A stretch of 64,000 nucleotides of DNA. It comes from Gibbula magus (taxonomy: Eukaryota; Mollusca; Gastropoda; Trochida; Trochidae). The position numbers and the translations under genes were made by a program. The stretch's first letter is position 1; the number at the start of each line of letters is the position of its first letter. Shown here in pieces: positions 53,933-64,000 of this stretch. Where the stretch lies: assembly GCA_936450465.1 (NCBI GenBank), contig OW388304.1, positions 8,748,700 through 8,812,699 of the forward strand, in the 5' to 3' direction. A model generated the notes under the pieces. The model did not search any database and was not told the origin of the DNA. It saw only the letters and a list, made by a program, of their open reading frames with translations.

Positions 53933-54233
53933 GAGGTGAGGTGAGGTGAGTTGTGGTTTAACGCCGCTTTCAAGAGTATTTCACTTATATCGCGGCTGCT
54001 AGTATTATGGCAGGGAGAAAGCCCGCAATGCATAGCCACATGGCGTGAAACCTGCGAGCATCGGCTTGAACTAACGAACCATGGGTGGTACTATGCTGAA
54101 ATTTAGTGAAGCATTTCACCCAAACCTTACTGCGTGTAGAAGAGTTCTCTACTGCAGACAAAGTTGCCGTGCCCCTGGCGGGATTCGAACCCCGAACCTC
54201 TTGATCTGAAGTCGAACGCGCTATCCCGCCCCC
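53933..54233 (-). mobile_element. SINE copy 1 with tRNA-like head
   Basis: On the minus strand a tRNA-related head carries GGTTCGAATCC (54181-54191 complement), an exact Pol III B box. The A box region is cut short at 54233. The body has the GAAACC / GGGCTTTCTCCCTGC segment and GGCGTTAAACC, ending in a short (ACCTC)n tail at 53933-53953. This is the longest of four copies in the window. Overlapping frames are shadows. Confidence 0.8.
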
Positions 54234-54544
54234 AAATATACTGGTAAATTGAAACATACTCCGTCTGATTGAAAAATATACACTTAACTTTTCGTAGAAT
54301 AATGAACCCAAAATAAGCGGAGTAATCGCGTTTATTAGTAAATGTGACTATATATCTAAATACCTCGCAAATAGTTTGGTTAACTCGCTCACTGGAAACA
54401 AAAGAACGAACAACGTGGACATTTAAATATTTGTTCGTGTTCATCTACATATCACTTTATTCAGTAATTCAGTTCAGAAATACCCAGTTTTCAAAACTTG
54501 ATTGCATTGTATTTTCACGAAGATTATATAGAGAATCCCGCCAA

Positions 54545-55100
54545 AGTTTCTCCTGATATCACATATATTAACACGAGTTGATAAAAGTTACAAATTCTTC
54601 TACTTCTTCAAATATTTCCACTTTTATCAAAGAGTGTTGATATATTTGATATCAAAAGACGAGGGTGAGATTCTATTTATCATCCAAAATACATTTCAAT
54701 GAAAATAATATACAGAGAGAAGAGAGGGAGAGAAAATTATTTATTAAAGTGTCACGTGCTAGGTTACATAGTACAAATACAAAAATATAAAAACAGATTA
54801 AAACAGCACCCGGCCATTAGGCCTATGAGGCACTAAATACTAAAATATATCCATTTAAAATATATACATCTCTGAGCACAGCTCTGCCATTGACCTCCAA
54901 TGTGACGTCATTGTGTGTAGGACATTATAGCATTGTAATGTCATTGCTCGATGATGTAAAAGCATCATGATGTCAATTAGGTGACTGTGACCGGGCATCG
55001 TTCAAAATCTTCTACCGAAACGATATATTATTGATCTCACACACAAGTGATATCTCCTATGACACACAGTTTTGGATGATAAATGCATATACATGTGTCA
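54545..55100. repeat. R4 hairpin units
   Basis: CTCCTGATATCACATAT (54550) and GTGTTGATATATTTGATATC (54632) with AGATTCTATTTATCATCC. Then AATGTGACGTCATTG (54898) and GATCTCACACACAAGTGATATC with CAGTTTTGGATGATAAAT (55032-55085). The arrangement is as at 34545-35000. Confidence 0.55.
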
Positions 55101-55573
55101 TAGGTATCTGGTATAATCACAATAACAATACTACATATTTTACATCGGATTGTCTTGATATAAAAACTATTTCTCATACGTCATTTTGTAGACTAACGAT
55201 TTACATAATTATATAATGATACATACTTTTTAATAAGAAAGATGCACATTGTTACCTCTATGATTCTGTCATAAGTAGACTTGTCTGTAAACAAAAATCG
55301 CCAAAGGTGAGAGCAACAAAGTAAGACATCTTTCCGAGAAGACAGGGATTTGACTTGTCTGTTGAGGTGAGACATATTGCATTGCGACTATTGTCAATTC
55401 ATAGGGTCCTTACCTTGAAATCTTCTGAAGGTCTGTACAGGACCGTCCGGAGTTAACACCTTGAAGCATATATGGAACATGATTGGTCGTGGAATGCAAG
55501 CACGGCATTCTTCTGTACTAAATCTGCCAAGAAGCTGTCTCTCAAGGATACGGATGATACCAGGCGGTACGAG
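55101..55573. other. Flank of minisatellite
   Basis: Unique sequence. The minus-strand repeat frame, shifted by a 1-base loss, continues through 55453-55573 into non-repeat sequence. That looks accidental. Confidence 0.35.
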
Positions 55574-57905
55574 CGGAAGGGTACAAGCTTCCTTACAGGC
55601 ATGAGGCGATATAGGCAGAAGGGTGTAAGCTTCCTTACAGGCATGCGGCGATAAAGGCAGAAGGGTGCAAGCTTCCTTACAGGCATGAGGCGCTATAGGC
55701 AGAAGGGTGCAAGCTTCCTACAGGCATGAGGCGATATAGGCGGAAGGGTGCAAGCTTCCCTACAGGCATGCGGTGAATTAGGCAGAAGGGTGCAAGCTTC
55801 CCTACAGGCATGAGGCGATATAGGCAGAAGGGTGCAAGCTTCCCTACAGGCATGAGGCGATATAGGTAGAAGGGTGCAAGCTTCCTTACAGGCATGCGGT
55901 GATATAGGCAGAAGGGTGCAAGCTTCCCTACAGGCATGAGGTGATATAGGCAGAAGAGTGCAAGCTTCCCTACAGGCATGCGGCGATATAGGCAGAAGGG
56001 TGCAAGCTTCCCTACAGGCAAGCGGCGATATAGGAAGAAGGGTGCAAGCTTCCCTACAGGCATGCGGCGATATAGGCAGAAGGGTGCAAGCTTCCCTACA
56101 GGCATGCGGTGATATAGGCAGAAGGGTGCAAGCTTCCCTACAGGCATGCGGTGATATAGGCAGAAGGGTGCAAGCTTCCCTACAGGCATGCGGTGATATA
56201 GGCAGAAGGGTGCAAGCTTCCCTACAGGCATGCGGTGATATAGGCAGAAGGGTGCAAGCTTCCCTACAGGCATGCGGCGATATAGGAAGAAGGGGGCAAG
56301 CTTCCTTACAGGCATGAGGTGATATAGGAAGAAGGGGGCAAGCTTCCCTACAGGCATGCGGCGATATAGGCAGAAGGGTGCAAGCTTCCCTACAGGCATG
56401 CGGCGATATAGGCAGAAGGGTGCAAGCTTCCCTACAGGCATGAGGCGATATAGGCAGAAGGGTGCAAGCTTCCTTACAGGCATGAGGCGATATAGGCGGA
56501 AGGGTGCAAGCTTCCCTACAGGCATGAGGCGATATAGGCAGAATGGTGCAAGCTTCCCTACAGGCATGAGGCGATATAGGCAGAAGGGTGCAAGCTTCCT
56601 TACAGGCATGGGGCGATATAGGCAGAAGGGTGCAAGCTTCCCTACAGGCATGCGGTGATATAGGCAGAAGGGTGCAAGCTTCCCTACACGCATGAGGCGA
56701 TATAGGCAGAAGGGTGCAAGCTTCCCTACAGGCATGCGGTGATATAGGCAGAAGGGTGCAAGCTTCCCTACAGGCATGAGGCGATATAGGCAGAAGGGTG
56801 CAAGCTTCCCTACAGGCATGAGGCGATATAGGCAGAAGGGTGCAAGCTTCCCTACAGGCATGCGGTGATAAAGGCAGAAGGGTGCAAGCTTCCCTACAGG
56901 CATGAGGCGATATAGGCAGAAGGGTGCAAGCTTCCCTACAGGCATGAGGCGATATAGGCAGAAGGGTGCAAGCTTCCCTACAGGCATGCGGTGATATAGG
57001 CAGAAGGGTGCAAGCTTCCCTACAGGCATGAGGTGATATAGGAAGAAGGGTGCAAGCTTCCCTACAGGCATGCGGCGATATAGGCGGAAGGGTGCAAGCT
57101 TCCCTACAGGCATGCGGTGAATTAGGCAGAAGGGTGCAAGCTTCCCTACAGGCATGGGGCGATATAGGCAGAAGGGTGCAAGCTTCCTTACAGGCATGCG
57201 GCGATATAGGCAGAAGGGTGCAAGCTTCCTTACAGGCATGCGGTGATATAGGCAGAAGGGTGCAAGCTTCCCTACAGGCATGCGATGATATAGGCAGAAG
57301 GGTACAAGCTTCCTTACAGGCATGCGGCGATATAGGCAGAAGGGTGCAAGCTTCCTTACAGGCATGCGGCGATAAAGGCAGAAGGGTGCAAGCTTCCCTA
57401 CAGGCATGCGGCGATATAGGAAGAAGGGTGCAAGCTTCCCTACAGGCATGAGGCGATATAGGCAGAAGGGTGCAAGCTTCCCTACAGGCATGCGGTGATA
57501 TAGGCAGAAGGGTGCAAGCTTCCCTACAGGCATGCAGTGATATAGGCAGAAGGGTGCAAGCTTCCCTACAGGCATGCTGCGATATAGGCAGAAGGGTGCA
57601 AGCTTCCTTACAGGCATGCTGCGATGTAGGAAGAAGGGGGCAAGCTTCCTTACAGGCATGAGGCGATATAGGCAGAAGGGTGCAAGGTTACTTACAGGCA
57701 TGCGGCGATGTAGGAAGAAGGGGGCAAGCTTCCCTACAGGCATGAGGCGATATAGGCAGAAGGGTGCAAGCTTCCCTACAGGCATGAGGCGATATAGGCA
57801 GAAGGGTGCAAGCTTCCCTACAGGCATGAGGCGATATAGGCAGAAGGGTGTAAGCTTCCTTACAGGCATGCTGCGATATAGGCAGAAGGGTGTAAGCTTC
57901 CTTCA
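55574..57905. repeat. 42-bp minisatellite, 56 units, HindIII site in nearly every unit
   Basis: Unit GGCAGAAGGGTGCAAGCTTC + CCTACAGGCATGCGGTGATA + TA. AAGCTT runs from 55585 to 57894. The distance of 2,309 is 55 periods of 42 minus one base, and the lost base is near 55710. Variants alternate at a few sites (CCC/CCT-TACAGG, GAGGCG/GCGGCG/GCGGTG, GGCAG/GGAAG/GGCGG). Because 42 is divisible by three, long frames stay open: a 730-codon minus frame of 14-residue repeats (M-P-V-G-K-L-A-P-F-C-L-Y-R-R), one other minus frame and two plus frames. With several frames equally open, it reads as non-coding satellite. Confidence 0.95.
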
Positions 57906-58108
57906 TCTATCGTCTTCTTAAGGAATTAATACATCAAATCTTACTTAGGTTCTCGGGACTGAATGTCAGTGGGTCGACTGAAATTATTGTAATTCGGACA
58001 GGATCGTTAGTGTCTTTCCCGGAAAAGAAATGTCCCATTGATGTTCAGGAATCAAATTAAACAAAATGCTTAAACCTCCTTCAGGGGCGGGGTGCAGCAA
58101 ATGTCGTG

Positions 58109-58200
58109 CTTATGTCAGACATTTCTGAGCCAATATCAATTAAGATTTCATTAGTACTCAACACAATACTTTCTTATGTCAGACATTTCTGAACCAATAT
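58109..58200. repeat. Short local duplication, 64-base spacing
   Basis: CTTATGTCAGACATTTCTGA + (G/A)CCAATATCAATT occurs at 58109 and again at 58173. Confidence 0.8.
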
Positions 58201-60962
58201 CAATTCAAAACAAGTCATCTCAAATAAAATCTACTCTTATTGTTTCGGTTACATTTGGGAAAGAAAAGCGTTGCTGAGTTTTCCCACAAACCCTTTTGTG
58301 AACAGGAGTCGCGTGATAAAAATGATGATAGTCATACATTCTGTACCTACTCCATGCATAATAATATCTCCCAGTCTGAGTTTGATCGTGCTGTTATAAC
58401 AATAAATTAATTGCAGTTTCGCCGTAGTTCACATAAATTAGCTATTTGGTCTGGCCAATATTTGATATTCCAATGATAGATATCCTAAGGTTTGTAACTC
58501 TGGGGCTCGTTGAGACTGAGTACCACGTTTTGCTGCTTTGTGAAATTTATTATCATTTGCATAAATATTGAATGAAACATTCCCTGTCTACAGCTGCATA
58601 GCGAACTTTTGTGCAGCTCCGTATGTATTGCAGTGCAAATATCATGTATTTTGTCATGTCTTTGAAGCATCGTATCAACGCGAAAACTCGACCGATCATT
58701 TTGATTTTTTTTGCATTGTAAGAAGACAGTTGAGTGCTCCATAACATGAACTGATTCATAATGAAAAGTTACTCTTATAGCAGCTGTTTGAAGTGACCAG
58801 TGGTCAATCCAATGACATTTTTATTTTCAAAATCGACCACGTCTGTCTATTTCATCATGCCAAGTTTCATAAACATAAATATGTTCACAGGATACGTTTG
58901 AGAATGATTATTTTACTCATGGAGATTTGATGATTCATTGTCATTGTAGAAGATGTACTTTATTGACGTTACAATGAACGTCAATTTACATGATGTTTGC
59001 ACGTGTACACGTGTAGGTGAACAAACGTTGGGTCTGATAATCGTTCATATCGTGTTTACCTTTAAACCCTTTGGAATTTATTCATGTCATCAAGTCTCAA
59101 ATCAACAGATAGTGGATAGTATCTACTGATAATCAAGGAATAAAGAAGCATGTGGCAACTGATATCTAACAGTTTGAGTGTCAAGTTGAATTTAATTAAA
59201 GCTTTTATTATCTGAAGTTTGAATGTCACCTTCGATATTATCTCCTTGTTGATAAATAGATGAAGCACCCTAGTTGAACCACTACAATGCACAATTGACA
59301 TAATAATGGTTTCATTTTGTAATGGCATCGGATGAAAGGCAAACGGGGAAAAATGAGATATGTTTTCATATAATATCATGCTGGAAAGCTAAAAACTGAG
59401 AAATTGGTAGCTTGATTTTCATCAGAGTAATCCCTTTTTCATTAACTTACACGTACCATAACCTTTCAACAAATCCTAGATCTTGTTAGTAAATGACGAT
59501 ATATTTACTTTGGTACTTTCTCATCATGTTGCGTCCAACCAAATCGCTTTATGTTCCGAGAACCATTGGCCTTCACATAGTCATGGTTATGTAGATCAAA
59601 TGAACTGTGGCAAAAAAAGACTTTCTGGTTGCATTGACAGTGGCAACAGTGACTCAGAGCCAACTGTATAAAGGTTTGTTCAGTGTCGGAGGAACGCCTA
59701 CAGGGGTCAAGTAGGCCACATTCCAGACAATATTTGTTTTAGATGCCAAATTTGGTGTGCGGGAATCTTTACTTTCTTGTGATTCCTTGAGTTTTTTTAA
59801 AACTAGGAATCACCTACAAATGCTGAAATAAAACAAGTTCCGAATTAGTTGAGTAAATCAGACATTACGAAATTGTAAGAACAAATTTGGTTGACCTTGT
59901 CTATAAGCAACGTTTTAGATCGAGAGAAAATTTACGCTTATGAAATAGAATGGATGGTGATGTAAATAAAACGCGTGTCCTTATATTTACACTGTCTGAA
60001 CTTTACGCTATTTAAATAAAGTAAGCAGGAATTATTCAGTAATCTAAATCATGTTGTTCAGACCTTTCAAGTTGTTTTTTCTTACTAATTCAATCTAAGC
60101 TTTTAATATACTAGTGGGTCATTTTACATTGTAATTACATTGTTTGTGACAGAATGAACGTGTTCCACTCTTCGGGAAATTAATTCATCGATGTACTTCT
60201 TATCCCAGATTTATTTTAAATTTCTCCGTATCCTGGGCATTGCAAATGTTAAATTAAATACATGTACACATTGTTTCTATCACTACACTGTTGAGTGTTC
60301 ACGTATATGGGCTCATTTAACCAACTGTACAGTTACCTCTTTCCTTTCTCAAGGCCGTTTGATATTAAAATATTATGGTTAATTCTGCTATATTCTTGTA
60401 TTTATAAATATGTTGAACAATGAACTTACTTTTTTCATGTTTCCCTTGATGCCTTTCGGGTTCGTTTTAAATTGTATCAGAATATTATGGATAATTCTAC
60501 TGTGTCGCTGTGTGAACAAATATGTCGTAAACAATATGTTAAATTGAGATCATGTACATGTAACATGTGTTGTCTGTTGTTCATGGAACACTGCCATGTA
60601 GAGCGTTTTTATTCTGCGTGCAGACGTTAATATATCACATATTGGAAATAAATAGTTTTCGTCAATATTTTGTATTCACCATGCAAAGAATCCATTAATA
60701 AGATAAAAGCATCCAATTTGGAAATATCAAATTTCATTAAAAGTTGTTATGACCCACATGTGATTTGATTGGTTATTATATAATATGAATTTTGACGTCT
60801 CATCTCATTCCCGTACAATCTCAATAATATGTAGGCTTCCATAACGTTACAGTGACATACAATCACTCCCTAGATAATAATTAACCAAGGGGAGGGAATT
60901 TAAAGAGTAGTATTCATGTAGTGTTTCAATATACTATGGAGAAGAGAAACTAACAACTCATG
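58201..60962. other. Non-coding stretch
   Basis: AT-rich. Short frames (58485-58759, 59062-59379, 59483-59671) are unrecognised. No repeats were identified. Confidence 0.35.
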
Positions 60963-61030
60963 GAGGTGAGGTGAGTTGGCATTTAAGATCCTCGCTGCTG
61001 CAGGCTGCGCATCAAGCCCAAGCTGTGTTG
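60963..61030 (-). mobile_element. SINE tail fragment (copy 4)
   Basis: GAGGTGAGGTGAGTTGGCATTTAAG at 60963 matches only the tail end of the SINE. The rest is absent or too diverged to call. Confidence 0.4.
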
Positions 61031-62096
61031 ACGTATTGATACGTCATTGACGTTTGACCCTTTGACATGCATACGACAAAAGTCTGTGACAAAGTTCCCC
61101 GATTAATGAAAAAGTTCACATTTTCCGAATGAGAAATCAATGGGCTTTCACATGATGTAATTAGTATCCATATACAATTTTATTTTATTGAGAAATGATG
61201 AATTACAAATATTGAACGTATTTTCAATCACAAAACTGCCTGCAGGTGCGTGTTTGACGTCATAATAAAAATGTTACCTACTCGATTCAATTGGTTGAAA
61301 TTCTATAGTAAGTGCATGTAAAATGCATAACTTTTACATGATTATGTTCAGAATATCCTAATATAGCTTATTTACAAATTTGGACATGAATTTATTTCTG
61401 TTAGAAAATAATCGGTGATTTGCGAAAATGTCGGCAAATGAAAACATCAACCGATTACTTTTTGAAAAATCCTTGAAAATAAACAAAGAATTTCACTTAC
61501 ATAATCTCAAAATCTTCCACAAATAAATAAAAACGTATCTGTGCATTGTTTGTCAATTCTTGTTTCTAAATATAGTCATATATCCAATCGGCCATTTCTG
61601 CAAGTCACCTCATGAAAATCTTGCCTCTATTTCACATGTGACGTGACTGATTGCGAAATTCAAAAGGGCGCTAGCTGTATCTATTTTTAGAATGGCCGTC
61701 GATCTAACCATAGAGTGTTATTAATTGTTAAAATTAAACAAATTGACACTAAAAACCATGTTGTTTTATAAAGATCGATCAAAAATTAAATAATGTGGTT
61801 TTAATAATTTAATAACTATTTCACTAGTTCGTAGTCTCTGTTGATGTCCCGATAAATTTGCATAAGTTCACCAAGCCCCCGGATGTTACGATGTTTTTAC
61901 GATTAAAATCACTGTGAGTAAATTTGCATTTTGATTATAATTTATACATATATGAAAAATAAATGTCATATCCTACCATTATCACAAAATATTATCATGT
62001 ATGAGTTTACATTCGAAGTACGAAACTGCGATTTCACAAGTTGAAATGGAGCCGTGAAACAGAAGCAGTAACCCTATCTCGCTAAAAAGTAAATTA
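61031..62096. other. Non-coding stretch
   Basis: No gene or repeat seen. Confidence 0.35.
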
Positions 62097-62422
62097 CGTC
62101 TCGTCTATGTGAAATAATTGTATGAATACAATTGCTAAATGATTCATGTATATTATTTTAAAGTTTTCATTTGGAATTTGATAGAGATTATACCCGTTTT
62201 CAAACGAAATCATAGATAACCTGTCAGTTCGAATTCATTGCAAATGGAGGCCATTGTGTCGTCTCGTCTATGTGAAATAATTGTATGAATACAATTGCTA
62301 AATGATTCATGTATATTATTTTAAAGTTTTCATTTGGAATTTGATAGAAATTATACCCGTTTTCAAACGAAATCATAGATAACCTGTCAGTTCGAATTCA
62401 TTGCAAATGGAGGCCATTGTGT
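62097..62422. repeat. 163-bp direct tandem duplication
   Basis: Copies 62097-62259 and 62260-62422. The only difference noticed is GATAGAGATT versus GATAGAAATT. CGTCTCG recurs at both starts and again at 62423, a 7-base microhomology. Confidence 0.93.
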
Positions 62423-62511
62423 CGTCTCGGCTTTTTCACACAATATTTTGTTCTGATACGAATTAAATGAATGCACATGTTATAACATCCATGAAATTAA
62501 CAAGAATGACA

Positions 62512-63290
62512 ATATATATATCTTTATTATGCACGAAGGCCTCGGGCCCATATACATGAAACAGTATATACAATCAACATATATTGGATACATTGATAAG
62601 CACATTTAGGAGTTTAACAAAGTCTGTCTCTTTTTATAGGCAGAATGTATATATTTACATAGATTAAGTAATGATTCATTTGAAGAAGCAGTTAACAAAT
62701 TTCTAAATGTGGATTCATTTGGAGTTAAATAATAAACATGTGGAAAATAATGTAGTCTTTCAGCAGAATAAGACTGACATACTAATAGAAAATGAAATTC
62801 GTATTCTATGCCATATTTACATACCGGGCATGTACGTAGAGATATATCAATATTTATCCATCTTCCTTCATTTATCTTCAATCTAAGTAGTCCTGCTCGG
62901 AATTTTACAAGAATATTACGGTATTTATTTTCATTTATAACGCTTAAGTATTTTTCAGGTTCTAACAAACTTTTGTATTCTCTATATAATTTGTATCGTG
63001 AACTGTTATCAAGAGTACAATGCCAGGATTGGTAAAACATATTAACACATACATCTTTAAAACATCTGATAAAATGCAATTTATCACCAACACCCTGGGC
63101 CAGCCAAACAAATCCAAATCCATGTGAAAATAATATATTTCGGATATGAGAGGCGTAATTATTTTGTCCAATGTTGTCTAGAAATATAAACATGTCATAT
63201 GATTTGTTTGGTATTCTTCCAGAATTCATCTCAGTTAGTTTTAACCAATACTTAATTGACAAACAAATACATTTCAAAGAATAAATGTGA
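62512..63290 (-). mobile_element. 5'-truncated LINE 3' end
   Basis: The minus-strand frame (stop at 62606) is followed by about 95 bases of 3' UTR. This UTR holds GGGCCCGAGGCCTTCGTGCA, AATAAAG and an (AT)n tail ending near 62512. Conserved GC-rich 'GGCCTTCGTGCATAATAAA' ends are typical of mollusc LINEs. The 5' boundary near 63290 is approximate, since the frame stays open to about 63355. Confidence 0.65.
62606..63277 (-). pseudogene. LINE ORF2 C-terminal fragment with zinc knuckle
   Basis: 223 codons. It starts with I-K-Y-W-L-K-L, then N-Y-A-S-H-I-R-N-I-L-F-S-H-G-F-G-F-V-W, Y-R-E-Y-K, R-A-G-L-L-R-L-K-I, and the C-terminal knuckle C-P-V-C-x8-H-x4-C (about residues 152-169). This order is seen after the reverse transcriptase in LINE polyproteins of molluscs and other animals. 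No reverse transcriptase precedes it, so it is a 5'-truncated copy. The frame itself is intact, so the insertion may be fairly young. The first ATG is not a real start. Confidence 0.65.
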
Positions 63291-63299
63291 ATAACTAGC

Positions 63300-64000
63300 G
63301 TTTGAATCGGCGAATTTACAGTGAAATGACAAACGAAACATAGATGGTCACATGATCAATTTTGTACAACCAAGCTAATCACGTGACATTGTTTACAAAT
63401 ACGACAACGCTACCCGAACACAATTTTGATTGTATTTTTAAACTTTTCAAGACCATGTTTACATTAAATATACAACAGACATTTGGAAAACTGTGTTCTA
63501 ACTTTGGTTTTAAACGGAATATTTACAAAATGATTTAGATCATTAGATTTTTTGATTTGAACAAATCTGTAATCGGCGAAGGAAATGCATAACAATGGCG
63601 AGCGCCGGAGCGTTTGTTGACTGTCATGTTTCGAGATATCGATGACTGATTGACGTTGGAATATATAAAAACTGTCATATCATATGCTTATATTTGGAAC
63701 ACAGAAAAGTGAATAGATGTGTTAACCTTTTGTGTAAATTTTATTACGATTGATGCATTATTTTACAACTATTTCGCACGGAAGTAAATGCATTGTTCAT
63801 TGAAGAATATCCATTGTTACAAATTACGTCGAAATTTTATAAATACAACGGAGATCGTTTATGATGGGCTCTTGTTTTCTGAAAGGAAAACACATACCAT
63901 CAACATAATTTTTTTCTGGTATAAAATTTAATTCTGAACAAAATGGTGTAAAAATTTGACTGCATAAATAATTATTGACAAAATAATTCGAGTTTGAAAA
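63300..64000. other. Non-coding end of window
   Basis: Nothing recognisable. Confidence 0.35.

Noticed and set aside
54175..54233. Possible tRNA gene (GGTTCGAATCC on the minus strand)
   Set aside because: No complete cloverleaf or acceptor stem. The A box region is cut, and the segment is continuous with a SINE body.
55677..57869. 730-codon frame as a real repeat protein
   Set aside because: The frame exists because the satellite period is 42. Other frames on both strands are open too, a 1-base loss shifts it at the 3' end, and it has no promoter, splice or signal context.

Overview
The window looks like nuclear DNA of a marine mollusc, most likely a bivalve. It is AT-rich, contains one gene with GT-AG introns, and is full of repeat families typical of molluscs: tRNA-derived SINEs with GAGGT tails, 'CCTTGGCCAATGGGG' module repeats, Penelope, CR1-like and hAT remnants, and foldback elements. 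No prokaryotic operon, tRNA, rRNA or CRISPR array was found. The species assignment is inference from repeat style, not proof.

The only gene I can build is a five-exon + strand gene for a divergent rhodopsin-like seven-transmembrane receptor of 457 residues. Exon 1 (TM1-TM2) lies at 16557-16767 and exons 2-5 at 35709-38026. All splice phases agree and the core receptor landmarks fall at the right spacing. The intron between exons 1 and 2 is about 19 kb and is filled with mobile-element debris. The receptor is odd: it has an extracellular loop 2 of about 165 residues and lacks several canonical TM2, TM6 and TM7 residues.

The most striking structural feature is a near-identical 6,249-bp head-to-tail tandem duplication (9515-15763 and 15764-22012, with ATGA microhomology at the breakpoints). 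It copies exon 1 and its 5' flank, so the gene has two identical candidate first exons and promoters. Each copy also carries a 1.7-kb foldback element and a module-repeat cluster.

Layout: 1-9.5 kb, non-coding with an (AT)50 microsatellite, a 71-bp hairpin MITE with a 9-bp target duplication, and a 158-bp palindrome. 9.5-22 kb, the tandem duplication. 22-35.7 kb, intron 1 with a broken hAT transposase, a Penelope-like insertion carrying a hammerhead ribozyme motif, a degenerate hammerhead-like fold, a TIR element and palindromes. 35.7-38 kb, exons 2-5. 38-55 kb, module repeats, a 67-bp minisatellite, SINEs and a LINE reverse-transcriptase relic. 55.6-57.9 kb, a 56-unit, 42-bp minisatellite open in several reading frames. 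58-64 kb, mostly unique AT-rich DNA, a 163-bp tandem duplication and a truncated LINE tail.
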